Counted from the stretch's first letter, positions 18,554 to 28,299 are shown. The stretch is 64,000 bases of DNA from Deltaproteobacteria bacterium (GCA_029261875.1 JAJDAL010000028.1:44967-108966); one strand, 5' to 3'. Numbers and translations are program-made. The notes: generated from the letters alone by a model not told the origin.

Positions 18554-19666
18554 TCAGCCCGCGTCGCGCGAGCCGAGTTCGATGGCCGAAAGCAGGGTCT
18601 CGCGCGTGACCGCGCCTACGATTCGGCCTCCCTCCAGGATCGGGATCTGGTTGGTTTGCTGGCGCCCCATTTCGACGACCAAGTCCCTGACGGGTGCGTC
18701 GGGCGACGCGGTAAGGACCTGGTCCATGGGGGTGGCGATGCTTTCGATCCGGGTGGTCGCTGCCAGCGAAGCCGACACCTTTCGGACGTCGGTCAAGGTC
18801 ACCAATCCGAGGGGCCGGTCTCCGTGTTCCACGATGGCCCAGCGTTGGCCCCGCATGACCCGATCGCGCGTGAAGTCTTCGACGGAAGCACCGGCTTCGA
18901 TGCGCGCGACGGACAGGGCCATGACGTCGCGCGCACACAGGCCGTGAAGGCTCTGGTCCACTTTCGCTTGCCGAATTGCCGCCGCGGATGCGGAATAGAG
19001 GAACCATCCGATGAAGCCGAGCCAGATACCCGCCGCGGTTTGTTGGAACGCCAAGAATTGCAGCGCGCCGATGCCCATGAAGCCGTACGCGATGTACTGC
19101 CCGGCGGTCGCGGCGGTGCGGGTCGATCGCGCGGCGTCCCCGTTGCGGGCCCAGAGTGCGGCCCGCAGCACGCGTCCTCCGTCCAACGGGAATCCCGGTA
19201 GCAGGTTGAAGACCGCCACGGCGAGATTGATGTCCGACAGCCAGCCGACCAGGGAATGAATCGAGCTCTGGGTCTCGACGGCCGCGGCCAGGGCGCCGAA
19301 TGCCAGCGCGAGCAGAGCGCTCACCAGCGGGCCCGCAATGGCGATCTGGAATTCCGCTCGCGGGGATTCCGGCTCGCGATCCATCAGCGCGACGCCGCCG
19401 AAGATGAACAAGGTGATGGAGCGGACGCCCACGCGGTGGCGCAAGGCCAGTAAACTGTGGCCGAGCTCGTGCAGCAGGATCGAGGCGAAGAACAACACCG
19501 AGGTAGAAACCGCGAGCAGGAGCCGTGTGCTGGCATTCCAAGCGCGCGCCGTCAATCCGAGATCGGTCCAAAGGAACAACGTCACCAGCGCGAAGACGAT
19601 GAACCAGGTGGGGTGTAGATAGATCGGGATGCCGAAGATTCGGCTGATGCGAATTCCGCCGCCCAT
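18554..19666 (-). CDS. M50-family (site-2-protease-like) metalloprotease with C-terminal CBS domains
   Basis: LLHELGHSLLALRH (HExGH), NLLPGFPLDGGRVLRA, two CBS-like repeats at the C-terminus. Confidence 0.92.
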   Translation of the reverse strand: MGGGIRISRIFGIPIYLHPTWFIVFALVTLFLWTDLGLTARAWNASTRLLLAVSTSVLFFASILLHELGHSLLALRHRVGVRSITLFIFGGVALMDREPESPRAEFQIAIAGPLVSALLALAFGALAAAVETQSSIHSLVGWLSDINLAVAVFNLLPGFPLDGGRVLRAALWARNGDAARSTRTAATAGQYIAYGFMGIGALQFLAFQQTAAGIWLGFIGWFLYSASAAAIRQAKVDQSLHGLCARDVMALSVARIEAGASVEDFTRDRVMRGQRWAIVEHGDRPLGLVTLTDVRKVSASLAATTRIESIATPMDQVLTASPDAPVRDLVVEMGRQQTNQIPILEGGRIVGAVTRETLLSAIELGSRDAG

Positions 19667-19674
19667 GCTTCGGT

Positions 19675-20688
19675 CTAGCGCAGCAGAACGTCGCAGACGA
19701 AACGAATGCGTCGAACCAAACGACCGAAGGCGTTTTGGTGGATGTTGCGCCGCAAGCTGACGAGCAATCTCCGTTCCAGAGCGTGGCGGTCCAGCGGCCG
19801 TTTGCGCGGGGCTCCGGCGGTCTTGGCCGCGGACTCGAGCTCGAGCGACAGGCCGCCGGTGGTGTACCCCCAGTGTTCGAGGTCGGCGTCCGAAAGGCCG
19901 TCGAGGATCTTTCGCGCCACCGCGAGGGCCGAGGGGTTGGCGGCAATGTCCTCCATCCAGCGGGATACGGATTGGGTGGTGGGGCGCGATTCGCGCGCCA
20001 CGGTGACGGGATCGCCCAAGCCCCGCGCGGCGACCTTCTCGGCCCCCGGTGCTTCGCCGTAATTCACCATGTTGGGTTCGAAGGGAATGCCCAGAAACTT
20101 CGCGATCGCGCCCACCTGGGCTTCGGGGTCCGCGACGAGTTCTTCGTATCGGACGTGGTGCTTGGGTACGTCGCCGTTTTTCAAGAAGCGCGTGAGGGCC
20201 GGGACGTAGCGTTCGAGAAGTGGGTTGTGGGCGTGGGCCACCGCGTGATCGCCGGCGAAGAACGATTCCACGTAGGAGGACCAGATGGCGAAGGGGTGGC
20301 GCGTGAGGACGACGTAGCGCGCCTTCGGGTACAGCTTGGCGATGAAATCGAGCTCGAGCGCGTAGGCGGGTGTTTTCTCGAGCAGATACTGGGCGCCCGC
20401 ATCCGCGAGCAAGGCCGAGTAGATCGCGTCGCTGTAGGCGCGCAGGGCGTCGAGATATTGCGCTTCGCCGCCCGGCAATTGGCGGACCAATTCGCGTGCG
20501 GCTTGTTGCGTGATGATGGGATCGTAAGGAGCCTTCTCCACGGCACCGTAGAAGCCGAGGTTCGCAAGCGGCGTCAGGAGGTGGGGCTCGGCGGGCGCGT
20601 GCACGTCCGAGTGTGCACCCAGCATGCGGGCCAGCAGCGTAGACCCCGAACGGGGCGATCCGATCACGAAGAAGAGACGTTCTTGCAC
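19675..20688 (-). CDS. Sulfotransferase family protein
   Basis: FFVIGSPRSGSTLLARMLGAHSDV (PAPS-binding-like), YLLEKTPAYALELDFIAKLYPKARYVVLTRHPFAIWSSYVESF. GTG start at 20688 chosen to avoid overlap with the divergent gene. Confidence 0.88.
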   Translation of the reverse strand: MQERLFFVIGSPRSGSTLLARMLGAHSDVHAPAEPHLLTPLANLGFYGAVEKAPYDPIITQQAARELVRQLPGGEAQYLDALRAYSDAIYSALLADAGAQYLLEKTPAYALELDFIAKLYPKARYVVLTRHPFAIWSSYVESFFAGDHAVAHAHNPLLERYVPALTRFLKNGDVPKHHVRYEELVADPEAQVGAIAKFLGIPFEPNMVNYGEAPGAEKVAARGLGDPVTVARESRPTTQSVSRWMEDIAANPSALAVARKILDGLSDADLEHWGYTTGGLSLELESAAKTAGAPRKRPLDRHALERRLLVSLRRNIHQNAFGRLVRRIRFVCDVLLR

Positions 20689-20706
20689 TTTTACTAAGCT
20701 CCGGGC

Positions 20707-21204
20707 GTGGAACTCTACGTCATTCGCCATGGAATCGCTGAGGATCGTGGCCCCGATGGTTCCGACGCGTCGCGTGCGCTGACCGAGGTCGGACGCGAGC
20801 GCATGGCGGACGGGGTTCGGGGATTGCGCGCGCTCGATGTGCGCCTCGATGCGATCTTCACCAGTCCCTTGATCCGCGCGATGGAAACCGCGGAGATCCT
20901 GAGCCAGGGTCTGCCGGGTCCCGAGCCCGAAATCCTGTCCCTGTTGGGCACGGGGGGGGCCAGGGCCGAGTCGATCTTGCGCGAGATCGTGGGCGCGGGA
21001 GAGCGCGTGGCGTTGGTGGGCCACGAGCCGACGCTGGGGGAGCTGGTCAGTGTTGCGATCGCCGGTGTCGCGACCGGGGCGACGCCGCTCAAGAAGGGTT
21101 CCGTGGCGCGGGTCGACCTTCCGCCTTCGCTGCGTCCGGGGTCCGGCCAGCTCGCGTGGTTTCTCGCGCCCAAGCAACTGCGCGCGCTCGGGGCCGCCCG
21201 CTAG
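20707..21204 (+). CDS. sixA: SixA-type phosphohistidine phosphatase
   Basis: MELYVIRHGIAEDRGPDGSDASRALTEVGRERM...IFTSPLIRAMETAEIL...VGHEPTLGEL. GTG start. Confidence 0.85.
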   Translation: MELYVIRHGIAEDRGPDGSDASRALTEVGRERMADGVRGLRALDVRLDAIFTSPLIRAMETAEILSQGLPGPEPEILSLLGTGGARAESILREIVGAGERVALVGHEPTLGELVSVAIAGVATGATPLKKGSVARVDLPPSLRPGSGQLAWFLAPKQLRALGAAR

Positions 21205-21233
21205 AAGCGTGCCCGCTCCGCGTCGCTTCCCCG

Positions 21234-22592
21234 TTAGCCGTCGAAACCGTTGTTCGCCGCGACTTCCGCCAACCAACGGCCGGAGCGTTTGAGGGTGCGC
21301 TGTTGGGTTGCGAAATCCACGTGGATCAGGCCAAAGCGCTGGTCGTAGCCTTCGGCCCATTCGAAGTTGTCCATCAGGCTCCAAGCGTGATAACCCCGCA
21401 CCTTGGCACCGTCCGCAATCGCGCGTGCGACGGAAGTGAGCGCGCCTTTGTAGAACTCTTCGCGCCGTCCATCGTCGACGGCGCCCTGGTCGTTCGGCCC
21501 ATCGCCGTAGGAGCAGCCGTTCTCGGTGATCTCGATCAGGGGCGCATCGTAGTCTCGCGTCACCTGCATGATGCTTTCGTAGATCGAATCCGGCCAAACC
21601 TCCCAGCCGAAGTCGGTTTTGGGCCCGACCTTCTGGCCGGCCGTCGGACCCCCGGGAAGGGCGCGCAGATCTTCCATTTCCGGGGCGTGGCGCACGAAGG
21701 TGCGCGTGTAGTGGTTGATGCCGATGAAGTCGAGGGGAATGCGAATCGCATCGAGGTCGCCTTCCTCGATGCCCATGACGTCGAAGGGCGGTGCGTCGGG
21801 GAACGCCTCTTCGGGGTAACGGCCGCGCAGCGTCGGCTCGAGGAACCAGCCGTTTACGTAGTGGTGCCAGCGTTGGGCCGCCGCGCGGTCGGCGTCGGTG
21901 TCCGCGGCGGCTTCGCAGGGCGAGAGGTTGAAGGCGGTCCCGATCTCGAGTTCCGCGTCGCAGGATTTCATGGCCCGAAAGGCCTGGCCCTGGGCGAGAT
22001 TCACCGTGTGGGTGGATCGCCAGTAGGGATCGCGCTCCGTCATGCCCGGCGCGTGGATTCCGATCCGATGCCCGATCACCGTGAAGACTTTCGGTTCATT
22101 GAAGATCAACCATTGGCGCACGCGATCGCCGAGCGCGCGCACGGCGATTTCGGCGAAATCCGCGAATCGGCCCGCCGTATCGCGGTTGGGCCAGCCGCCC
22201 GCATCTTGAAGCGCTTGGGGGAGGTCCCAATGGTAGAGCGTCACCATCGGTCGAATGCCGGCGTCGAGCAGCTCGTCCACGAGCCGGGAATAGAAATCGA
22301 TCCCCTTGGCGTTCGCGCTACCGCGACCCTGGGGTTGGATGCGCGGCCACGCCAGGGAGAATCGATAACTCGAAAGGTTGAGTTCGCGCATGAGCGCGAC
22401 GTCTTCGGGGTAGCGGTGGTAGTGATCGCACGCGACATCGCCCGTATCGCCGTTCTTGATCTTGCCGCTGGTGTGGCAGAAGCGGTCCCAGATCGACTCT
22501 CCTTTGCCGTCTTCCTGCCAGGCCCCCTCGATCTGATAGGACGCGGTCGCCGTGCCCCAATGGAACCCATCCGGAAATTGAATTTTGGCCAA
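21234..22592 (-). CDS. GH1 family beta-glucosidase
   Basis: FPDGFHWGTATASYQIEGAWQEDGKGESIWDRF...WLIFNEPKVF...PLIEITENGCSYGDG...GYHAWSLMDNFEWAEGYDQRFGLIHVDF. Exact start uncertain (ORF extends to 22616). Confidence 0.93.
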   Translation of the reverse strand: MAKIQFPDGFHWGTATASYQIEGAWQEDGKGESIWDRFCHTSGKIKNGDTGDVACDHYHRYPEDVALMRELNLSSYRFSLAWPRIQPQGRGSANAKGIDFYSRLVDELLDAGIRPMVTLYHWDLPQALQDAGGWPNRDTAGRFADFAEIAVRALGDRVRQWLIFNEPKVFTVIGHRIGIHAPGMTERDPYWRSTHTVNLAQGQAFRAMKSCDAELEIGTAFNLSPCEAAADTDADRAAAQRWHHYVNGWFLEPTLRGRYPEEAFPDAPPFDVMGIEEGDLDAIRIPLDFIGINHYTRTFVRHAPEMEDLRALPGGPTAGQKVGPKTDFGWEVWPDSIYESIMQVTRDYDAPLIEITENGCSYGDGPNDQGAVDDGRREEFYKGALTSVARAIADGAKVRGYHAWSLMDNFEWAEGYDQRFGLIHVDFATQQRTLKRSGRWLAEVAANNGFDG

Positions 22593-22670
22593 GTCGATCC
22601 CTCCGCGAGATCGCAAGGGTGCACGCGATGGGGTCGCGGATCAAGCGAAGATTGCGGGGGGTGGCGGTGG

Positions 22671-23477
22671 CTAGATCGCGCTCCGCAGGTGGACCAGAAG
22701 ATCGTGGGCGCGGCGCGCGTAGGCGGCGGTGACGGCCTGGGCGAGGCGTTGGGCGAGCCAAGGCTTGGCGGTGCAGAGATACGTGTACGCACTGCGGTCG
22801 ATTTCCAGCAGGCGAACTTCATCTTCAGCGATTGCGCTTTCGGCGTTGCCGACGGCGGCAAACAGAGGGAGGCCACCGAAGATTCTTCCGGCGTCGAGGC
22901 GGTCGAAGGGTGTGTCCTGGTTTGCGCTGCCGCGCATCTGCAACGTGACCGTGCCGCGGTAGACCATGAAGATCGAGTCTTCGCCGGGATCGCGGGAGTC
23001 CTGTCCATAGATCAGGCCGCCCGCGCTGACGGAACGGATCCGCGTGATCTGGGCGAGTCCCATCGCGTCCTCGATACCGAAATCGCGCAGATCGGATTTC
23101 GTGTATAGAAAGCGAGCCAGGATCTTTCCGCGGTCGAGAACGAAGTCCCAGAGCAGCGAGGCCACGTCTTCGGGCGTGTTCGGAAAATCCACGCCGGTGA
23201 GAATGATCTCTTCGCCGGGGACACCCCGCTGCCAACGGCCGGCAGCCTGCAGTTCCAGGGGGCCGCTCGGGAGTGTGACGATCACTCGGTCGATGGTTTT
23301 GAACTCAAACTCCTCCGGCGTCGCGACGCAAAGACCCCCAATGCCCAGATCGCGCGTGCGACCCAGGAGTGCGGTGTCCCCGCCGGAAACAAAGACTTCC
23401 ACCGGAAAGTCGGCCCCGACACGCGGGAGCGTGCGGGCCTCCAGCGGCGGCCGCAGAGATGAAGAAACGCTAGACAT
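22671..23477 (-). CDS. PilZ domain fused to cyclic-nucleotide-binding (CAP-like) domain
   Basis: N-terminus PRVGADFPVEVFVSGGDTALLGRTRDLGIGGLCV...LTGVDFPNTPEDVASLLWDFV (PilZ-like); C-terminus GEDSIFMVYRGTVTLQMRG...FDRLDAGRIFGGLPLFAAVGNAESAIAEDEVRLLEIDRSAYTYL (cNMP-like). Confidence 0.75.
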   Translation of the reverse strand: MSSVSSSLRPPLEARTLPRVGADFPVEVFVSGGDTALLGRTRDLGIGGLCVATPEEFEFKTIDRVIVTLPSGPLELQAAGRWQRGVPGEEIILTGVDFPNTPEDVASLLWDFVLDRGKILARFLYTKSDLRDFGIEDAMGLAQITRIRSVSAGGLIYGQDSRDPGEDSIFMVYRGTVTLQMRGSANQDTPFDRLDAGRIFGGLPLFAAVGNAESAIAEDEVRLLEIDRSAYTYLCTAKPWLAQRLAQAVTAAYARRAHDLLVHLRSAI

Positions 23478-23578
23478 CGGGCGTAAGGCCTCCGGGGTCG
23501 CACATCGGCGTCGCGTAGGCAGAACTTGAACTTAACCCGGGAAATCACCGGATAATCTCCGAGATCCAGCTTTTGGCC

Positions 23579-24469
23579 ATGCAATCGGACAGCTCCCTGG
23601 AGACCGCGGACCCCGAGGGACCGCCGCCCCGGCTTCCCGCCGTGGGTCTCGAACCCTTCGAGTGGTTCCTCGCGATTCTGCTCGCGCTGGCGGCTGCCCC
23701 CGCCGTCGTCGAGATGGCGGGAATCTGGTCGACGGTCGACTACTACTCCCACGGTTTCCTGGTGCCTCTGGTTTCGCTGGGGGTCGTGGTGGCCACGCGC
23801 GAAGAGCGTCGGGGCTTGCCGCGACAGCGCTCGAAGCTGGGACTCGGGGTCTTCGTGGGGGCCCTGGTCGTGTACGCCTTCGGTGCCGGTGCGGGGTTGT
23901 TGGTGGTTCAGGGGGCGGCCTGTGTGGCCGCCGCGGCGGGTGCAGTGTGGTTGGCCCGGGGAGGGGCCTGGGTTCGCGCGCTTTCCTTTCCACTGGGTTT
24001 TGCCCTGTTCATGGTTCCGCTGCCAGCGAGCTGGCTGGCACCGGTGATCGTTCGGCTTCAGCTGTTCGTGAGCGAAGCCGCCGTGGCGTGCTTGCATTGG
24101 TTCGACGCGACGGTGGCGCGCGAAGGGAATGTGATTCTGTTGCCCGGGGGCGAGTCCTTGTTCGTCGCCGAGGCTTGCAGCGGTGTTACTTCGATCGTCA
24201 CCCTCACGCCCATCGGGGTCTTTCTCGCCTACTACACACTCCGCACGGTGTCCGCCCGAATCCTGCTGGTGGCGGGTGTGGTGCCCATGGCGATGCTGGG
24301 CAACCTGCTGCGGGTGGTGGGGACCGTGTTCGCGGCGCGTTCCATGGGCGTCGAAGCAGCAACCCAGGGGACGATTCACGACACCGCGGGACTCCTCGTC
24401 TACGTGGTTGCGTGCGGAGGCCTTCTCGGTCTGGGATCGATCCTTCGACGCGTTACTCCCGGCGAATGA
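23579..24469 (+). CDS. Exosortase/archaeosortase family protein
   Basis: Polytopic; FVAEACSGVTSIVTLTPIGVFLAYY (Cys), MLGNLLRVVGTVFAAR (Arg), GTIHDTAGLLVYVVACGGLL (His): the exosortase triad. Confidence 0.9.
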   Translation: MQSDSSLETADPEGPPPRLPAVGLEPFEWFLAILLALAAAPAVVEMAGIWSTVDYYSHGFLVPLVSLGVVVATREERRGLPRQRSKLGLGVFVGALVVYAFGAGAGLLVVQGAACVAAAAGAVWLARGGAWVRALSFPLGFALFMVPLPASWLAPVIVRLQLFVSEAAVACLHWFDATVAREGNVILLPGGESLFVAEACSGVTSIVTLTPIGVFLAYYTLRTVSARILLVAGVVPMAMLGNLLRVVGTVFAARSMGVEAATQGTIHDTAGLLVYVVACGGLLGLGSILRRVTPGE

Positions 24470-25530
24470 TCTCCGCCGAAGGCGTACACGATCTCGCGAA
24501 GAATCTGGGATTCGATCTGGTGGGAATTGCGCCGGCACTGCCCTCGCCGGAAACGGAATTTCTGCGCGAATGGGTCGAGCGCGGCTATGCGGGGGAGATG
24601 GGGTACATCGAACGGCGCGTCGAGGAACGCGTCGATCCACGTCGCGTGCTCGAGGGTGCGCGAAGTGTGATCTCCGTCGGTCTCGTCTACGACCCGGGCG
24701 CGAAGCGGTCCGCCGGGGGGCCTTGGATCGCGCGCTATGCGGGCGGTGACGATTACCACGATGTATTGGGGGATCGCCTGGAAGCCCTCGTGTCGGCCCT
24801 CGAGGCCTGGGCCGCGAAGCCCATTCGCACGCGCGCCTATGTGGATACGGGGCCCGTGCAAGAGCGCGTGTTCGCCGCCTACGGGGGGCTCGGATGGATC
24901 GGAAAGAACACCTGCCTCATCCACCCACGCCTGGGTTCCTATCTGTTTCTCGGCGTCGTTTTGACGGACCTCGATCTACCTGCGGGGGAACGCGAGCCCG
25001 ATCATTGCGGGACGTGTCGCGCCTGTCTCGACGTCTGTCCTACGGATGCGTTCGTGGCGCCGTACGTGCTGGATGCGACGCGCTGCATCTCCTACACGAC
25101 GATCGAAAGCCGGGAATCGATTCCCCTGGAGTTGCGCGACGACCACGGGGGGCACGTGTTTGGATGCGATCTATGCCAGGAGGTGTGCCCCTGGAATCTT
25201 CGGCGCGGACGAAGCATTCCCGAAGACGGCTACGGACTTCGCAAGCGGTTGCATCCGAGGGAGTCTTGGCAGCAGCCGACGCTGTCTTGGCTGCTGGGCC
25301 TCGATGAGGAGGCCTGGCGATCCGTCACCCGCGGGACCGCGTTGCGACGCACGAAATATCGCGGTCTTCTGCGCAACGCCATGGTGGCGGCGGGAAATTC
25401 CGGCGATCGGTCGCTCATCCCGCAGCTCGAACGCCTGGCGCACGAGTCCGACCCGATGTTGGCCGAGCACGCGAACTGGGCGCTCGGGAAGTTGCAATCA
25501 GGTCTTGCGGGCGACCAGGCGAGCGAGTGA
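24466..25530 (+). CDS. queG: Epoxyqueuosine reductase
   Basis: FDLVGIAPA, GLGWIGKNTCLIHPRLGSYLFLGVVLTDL, DHCGTCRACLDVCPTDAF, FGCDLCQEVCPWN. Confidence 0.94.
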   Translation: MISAEGVHDLAKNLGFDLVGIAPALPSPETEFLREWVERGYAGEMGYIERRVEERVDPRRVLEGARSVISVGLVYDPGAKRSAGGPWIARYAGGDDYHDVLGDRLEALVSALEAWAAKPIRTRAYVDTGPVQERVFAAYGGLGWIGKNTCLIHPRLGSYLFLGVVLTDLDLPAGEREPDHCGTCRACLDVCPTDAFVAPYVLDATRCISYTTIESRESIPLELRDDHGGHVFGCDLCQEVCPWNLRRGRSIPEDGYGLRKRLHPRESWQQPTLSWLLGLDEEAWRSVTRGTALRRTKYRGLLRNAMVAAGNSGDRSLIPQLERLAHESDPMLAEHANWALGKLQSGLAGDQASE

Positions 25531-26040
25531 CTCGGGGCGGGGCAGGTCGGTCCGGAGCTCTTCGTAGGCCAGGGTTTCGAGCTTCCCGAACATGCGCTGC
25601 AATTCCTGGGGTTCGAGCAGGAACGCCGGATTCTTGGGCCCATAGCCCAGTTCTCTTTGCTGAATCGTAAAGGTCTCGTACACGAGGATTCCGCCGGGCT
25701 GCAGGACGTCGATCAGGTCTTGGCTGCGTTTTCGGTCGAGAAAGCGAAACACCAGAACACAGGCGAACGCTGACCGCGCGAGCGGGAGTCCGCGAGTCTC
25801 TTCGACATCGCAGCGAACCGTTTGAAGGGGCAGGTCGGCCGCCTTGGCGCGGTCCGCGAGTTCCCGGAGGAAGCCGGCATTGCGATCGAGACCAACCGTG
25901 TGGGCGCCCCGCTCCGCGCAGGCGACGGCATGTCTTCCGCGTCCGCACGCCAGGTCGAGCAGGGGGCCGCGCGTGGCGGCCGCCCGGATCGTGGCTTCGT
26001 GCGCACGAAACCAGGGGGAGGGGGCGGTGAGCTCGCTCAC
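25498..26040 (-). CDS. SAM-dependent methyltransferase
   Basis: LLDLACGRGRHAVACAERGAHTVGLDRNAGFL...LQTVRCDVEETRGLPLARSAFACVLVFRFLDR. Confidence 0.85.
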   Translation of the reverse strand: MSELTAPSPWFRAHEATIRAAATRGPLLDLACGRGRHAVACAERGAHTVGLDRNAGFLRELADRAKAADLPLQTVRCDVEETRGLPLARSAFACVLVFRFLDRKRSQDLIDVLQPGGILVYETFTIQQRELGYGPKNPAFLLEPQELQRMFGKLETLAYEELRTDLPRPESLARLVARKT

Positions 26041-26807
26041 GAACGGGCGGCGACGACGGCCGCCAGTCGCGCGGGAAAATCGGACATGATCCCGTCCACG
26101 CCGACGTCGATCAGGGTCTCCATGCTCGACGGCGAATTGACGGTCCAGACGTGGATCTCCACGCCGTGACGATGGGCGTACTCGACGAGCTTCGGGGTGG
26201 CGACGGGTCGACCTGCGAATTGTTCCGGGACCTGGAGCGCCATGCTGTCGGAAGGCGGCGGACCGTCCTGTAGCGCGGCTCGAATGAATCCCACGACGTC
26301 CGACGCGGATGCGCCGAGGGCGGTTTCGATTCCCAAGCGTCGGCGTTCGCTTCGGAGCTCCTGCATGATGGCGTCGTCGGCGGACGTCAATAGCGTGGTC
26401 GCTTCGCGTTCGGCATTCGCGATACAACGTCCCACGCACTCGATGAATTTTTCGGGTGCGGCCTTGAGTTCGAGGTTGAAGCGCGCTTCCGGAAAAGCCG
26501 ACAACGCCTCTTCCAGGGTCGGTACGCGGATTCCCTGGCCGCGGAAGGGAAATGTCCGTCCGGCGTCCGGTGAGAACGTGTGCCCGGCGTCGAGGGCTTG
26601 AAGTTCCGCGAGGCTGAGTTCTGATACCAAGCCGTGGCCGTCGGTGGTTCGCTCGACGCGTGGGTCGTGGAGCAAGACCGCAACCCCGTCGCGGGTGGCG
26701 TGGAGATCGCTTTCGAGCATGACGGCGCCCGCCGCCAGCCCTTGCTCGAAGGCCAGCAGCGTGTTCTCCGGATACTCCCCGGACGCCCCGCGATGGGCGA
26801 TCACCAT
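26037..26807 (-). CDS. Glycerophosphodiester phosphodiesterase
   Basis: MVIAHRGASGEYPENTLLAFEQGLAAGAVMLESDLHATRDGVAVLLHDPRVERTTDG. Confidence 0.94.
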   Translation of the reverse strand: MVIAHRGASGEYPENTLLAFEQGLAAGAVMLESDLHATRDGVAVLLHDPRVERTTDGHGLVSELSLAELQALDAGHTFSPDAGRTFPFRGQGIRVPTLEEALSAFPEARFNLELKAAPEKFIECVGRCIANAEREATTLLTSADDAIMQELRSERRRLGIETALGASASDVVGFIRAALQDGPPPSDSMALQVPEQFAGRPVATPKLVEYAHRHGVEIHVWTVNSPSSMETLIDVGVDGIMSDFPARLAAVVAARS

Positions 26808-26867
26808 CGGCTTTCTGAGGTCGAAGTACGGATGCCGCACGATCCATACGTTATCATGCGCGCCCTC

Positions 26868-27380
26868 ATGGCTGTGCTGACCAAGGACGCCATTCTCGAA
26901 GAGCTGAACACCGGACGCCTTCGCATCGAGCCCCTCGAGCCCGAGCAGGTAGGTCCGGCTTCGGTCGATTTGACGTTGGCGGACGAAATCCGTGTGATCC
27001 TGCCGGGAGGCGAGCCCATCGCGATTCGCGATGAGGTCGATTTCCGCGAGCACACCCGCGCCCAACGGCTCGATGATCCGTTTCTGCTCGAACCCGGCGT
27101 AACGATCCACGGCATCACGCGCGAACGAATCTCCCTACCCGAGAACCTGTGTGGATTCCTGGAAGGCCGCAGCCGCTTCGCTCGCCTGGGGTTGATGATT
27201 CACGTTACGAGCGCCTTCGTGCAGCCCGGGGTTTCGAACCGCCAGGTGCTCGAGATGAGCAATGTTTCCGGTCACCCGCTGCGCATCTTTCCCGGGGTTC
27301 GGCTGTGTCAATTGGTGTTGATGCGCACGGAGGGCAACGCCGTCTACCGCGGCCGTTTCGCGGACCAAGAGCGTCTGTGA
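26868..27380 (+). CDS. dcd: dCTP deaminase
   Basis: GPASVDLTLADEIRV...ISLPENLCGFLEGRSRFARLGLMIHVTSAFVQPG...PLRIFPGVRLCQLVLMR. Confidence 0.92.
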   Translation: MAVLTKDAILEELNTGRLRIEPLEPEQVGPASVDLTLADEIRVILPGGEPIAIRDEVDFREHTRAQRLDDPFLLEPGVTIHGITRERISLPENLCGFLEGRSRFARLGLMIHVTSAFVQPGVSNRQVLEMSNVSGHPLRIFPGVRLCQLVLMRTEGNAVYRGRFADQERL

Positions 27381-27829
27381 TGCGAGCGGTGGCGCAGCGC
27401 GTACGGCGGGCCGAGGTGCGGGTGGCCGACGAACGCATCGCCGCCATGGGGGAGGGGTTGCTGGCGCTGGTGGGTGTCGGGCAGGACGATGCCGAGCCCC
27501 AGGCGCGCGAACTCGCGCGGCGCCTCGTGGCGTTGCGCATCTTTCCCGACGCGCAGGGCAAGATGAATCGGTCGCTGTTGGACGCGGGCGGAACGTTGGG
27601 GGTGGTGTCTCAGTTCACCCTGTACGGGGATACGCGCCAGGGTAGGCGTCCTTATTTCGGTGCGGCGGCGGAGCCCGCACGAGCCGAACCGTTGATCGAT
27701 GCGCTGGTCGCGGCCGCCCGGGAGGAAGGCGCGACCGTGGTGACGGGGCGCTTCGGCGCGATGATGGACGTGAGTCTCGTCAACGCCGGTCCGGTTACGA
27801 TCCTCTTGGACACGGAAAAGCATTTCTAG
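27380..27829 (+). CDS. dtd: D-aminoacyl-tRNA deacylase
   Basis: MRAVAQRVRRAEVRV...LVGVGQDD...GGTLGVVSQFTLYGDTRQGRRPYF...GRFGAMMDVSLVNAGPVTILLD. Confidence 0.95.
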   Translation: MRAVAQRVRRAEVRVADERIAAMGEGLLALVGVGQDDAEPQARELARRLVALRIFPDAQGKMNRSLLDAGGTLGVVSQFTLYGDTRQGRRPYFGAAAEPARAEPLIDALVAAAREEGATVVTGRFGAMMDVSLVNAGPVTILLDTEKHF

Positions 27830-27900
27830 CCAGTCCGCCTTGACCCCGGCCGTGAACGCGGCAGTATCCGGGAGTCCGCACTTCGCTGGGGGGTGAGAGC

Positions 27901-28299
27901 GTGAGACGCAAATACCGAAATTGCATGCGAAATCTGCCTGAGACGCGTTCCGCGGGGAATTCCCGAAGGAGACGCGGCTGGCTGCTGCTCGTCGCTTTGG
28001 TCTGGGTTCTTCAGGTGCCGACGGCTTCAGCGGCCGAGAGCGCCGCCGGGGAAGCCAGCATCGGGGCGGCCTCTGCGGTGGCCTCGTTGATCTACGGGCC
28101 GACCAAAATCGTCTACGCCACGCTGGGGCTCTTGTTCAGTGGTGGGGCGTGGTTGTTGACCGGTGGCGACGAAGACATCGCCGGGCCGATCTACCACGCT
28201 TCCGTGCGCGGTGACTATGTGGTGACCCCAGACCACCTGAAGGGAGACCGGTCCCTGGAATTCGTCGGTCGGGATCCCCGCGACGGAGAGGGCTTTTAG
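27901..28299 (+). CDS. Hypothetical exported or membrane protein (132 aa)
   Basis: Basic N-terminus plus signal/TM segment, then GPTKIVYATLGLLFSGGAWLLTGGDEDIAGPIYHASVRGDYVVTPDHLKGDRSLEFVG. Confidence 0.7.
   Translation: MRRKYRNCMRNLPETRSAGNSRRRRGWLLLVALVWVLQVPTASAAESAAGEASIGAASAVASLIYGPTKIVYATLGLLFSGGAWLLTGGDEDIAGPIYHASVRGDYVVTPDHLKGDRSLEFVGRDPRDGEGF

Noticed and set aside
17424-18947. 507-aa plus-strand ORF antisense to the carboxyltransferase and DUF502 genes
   Set aside because: Spans two real genes on the opposite strand and has no recognisable domain.
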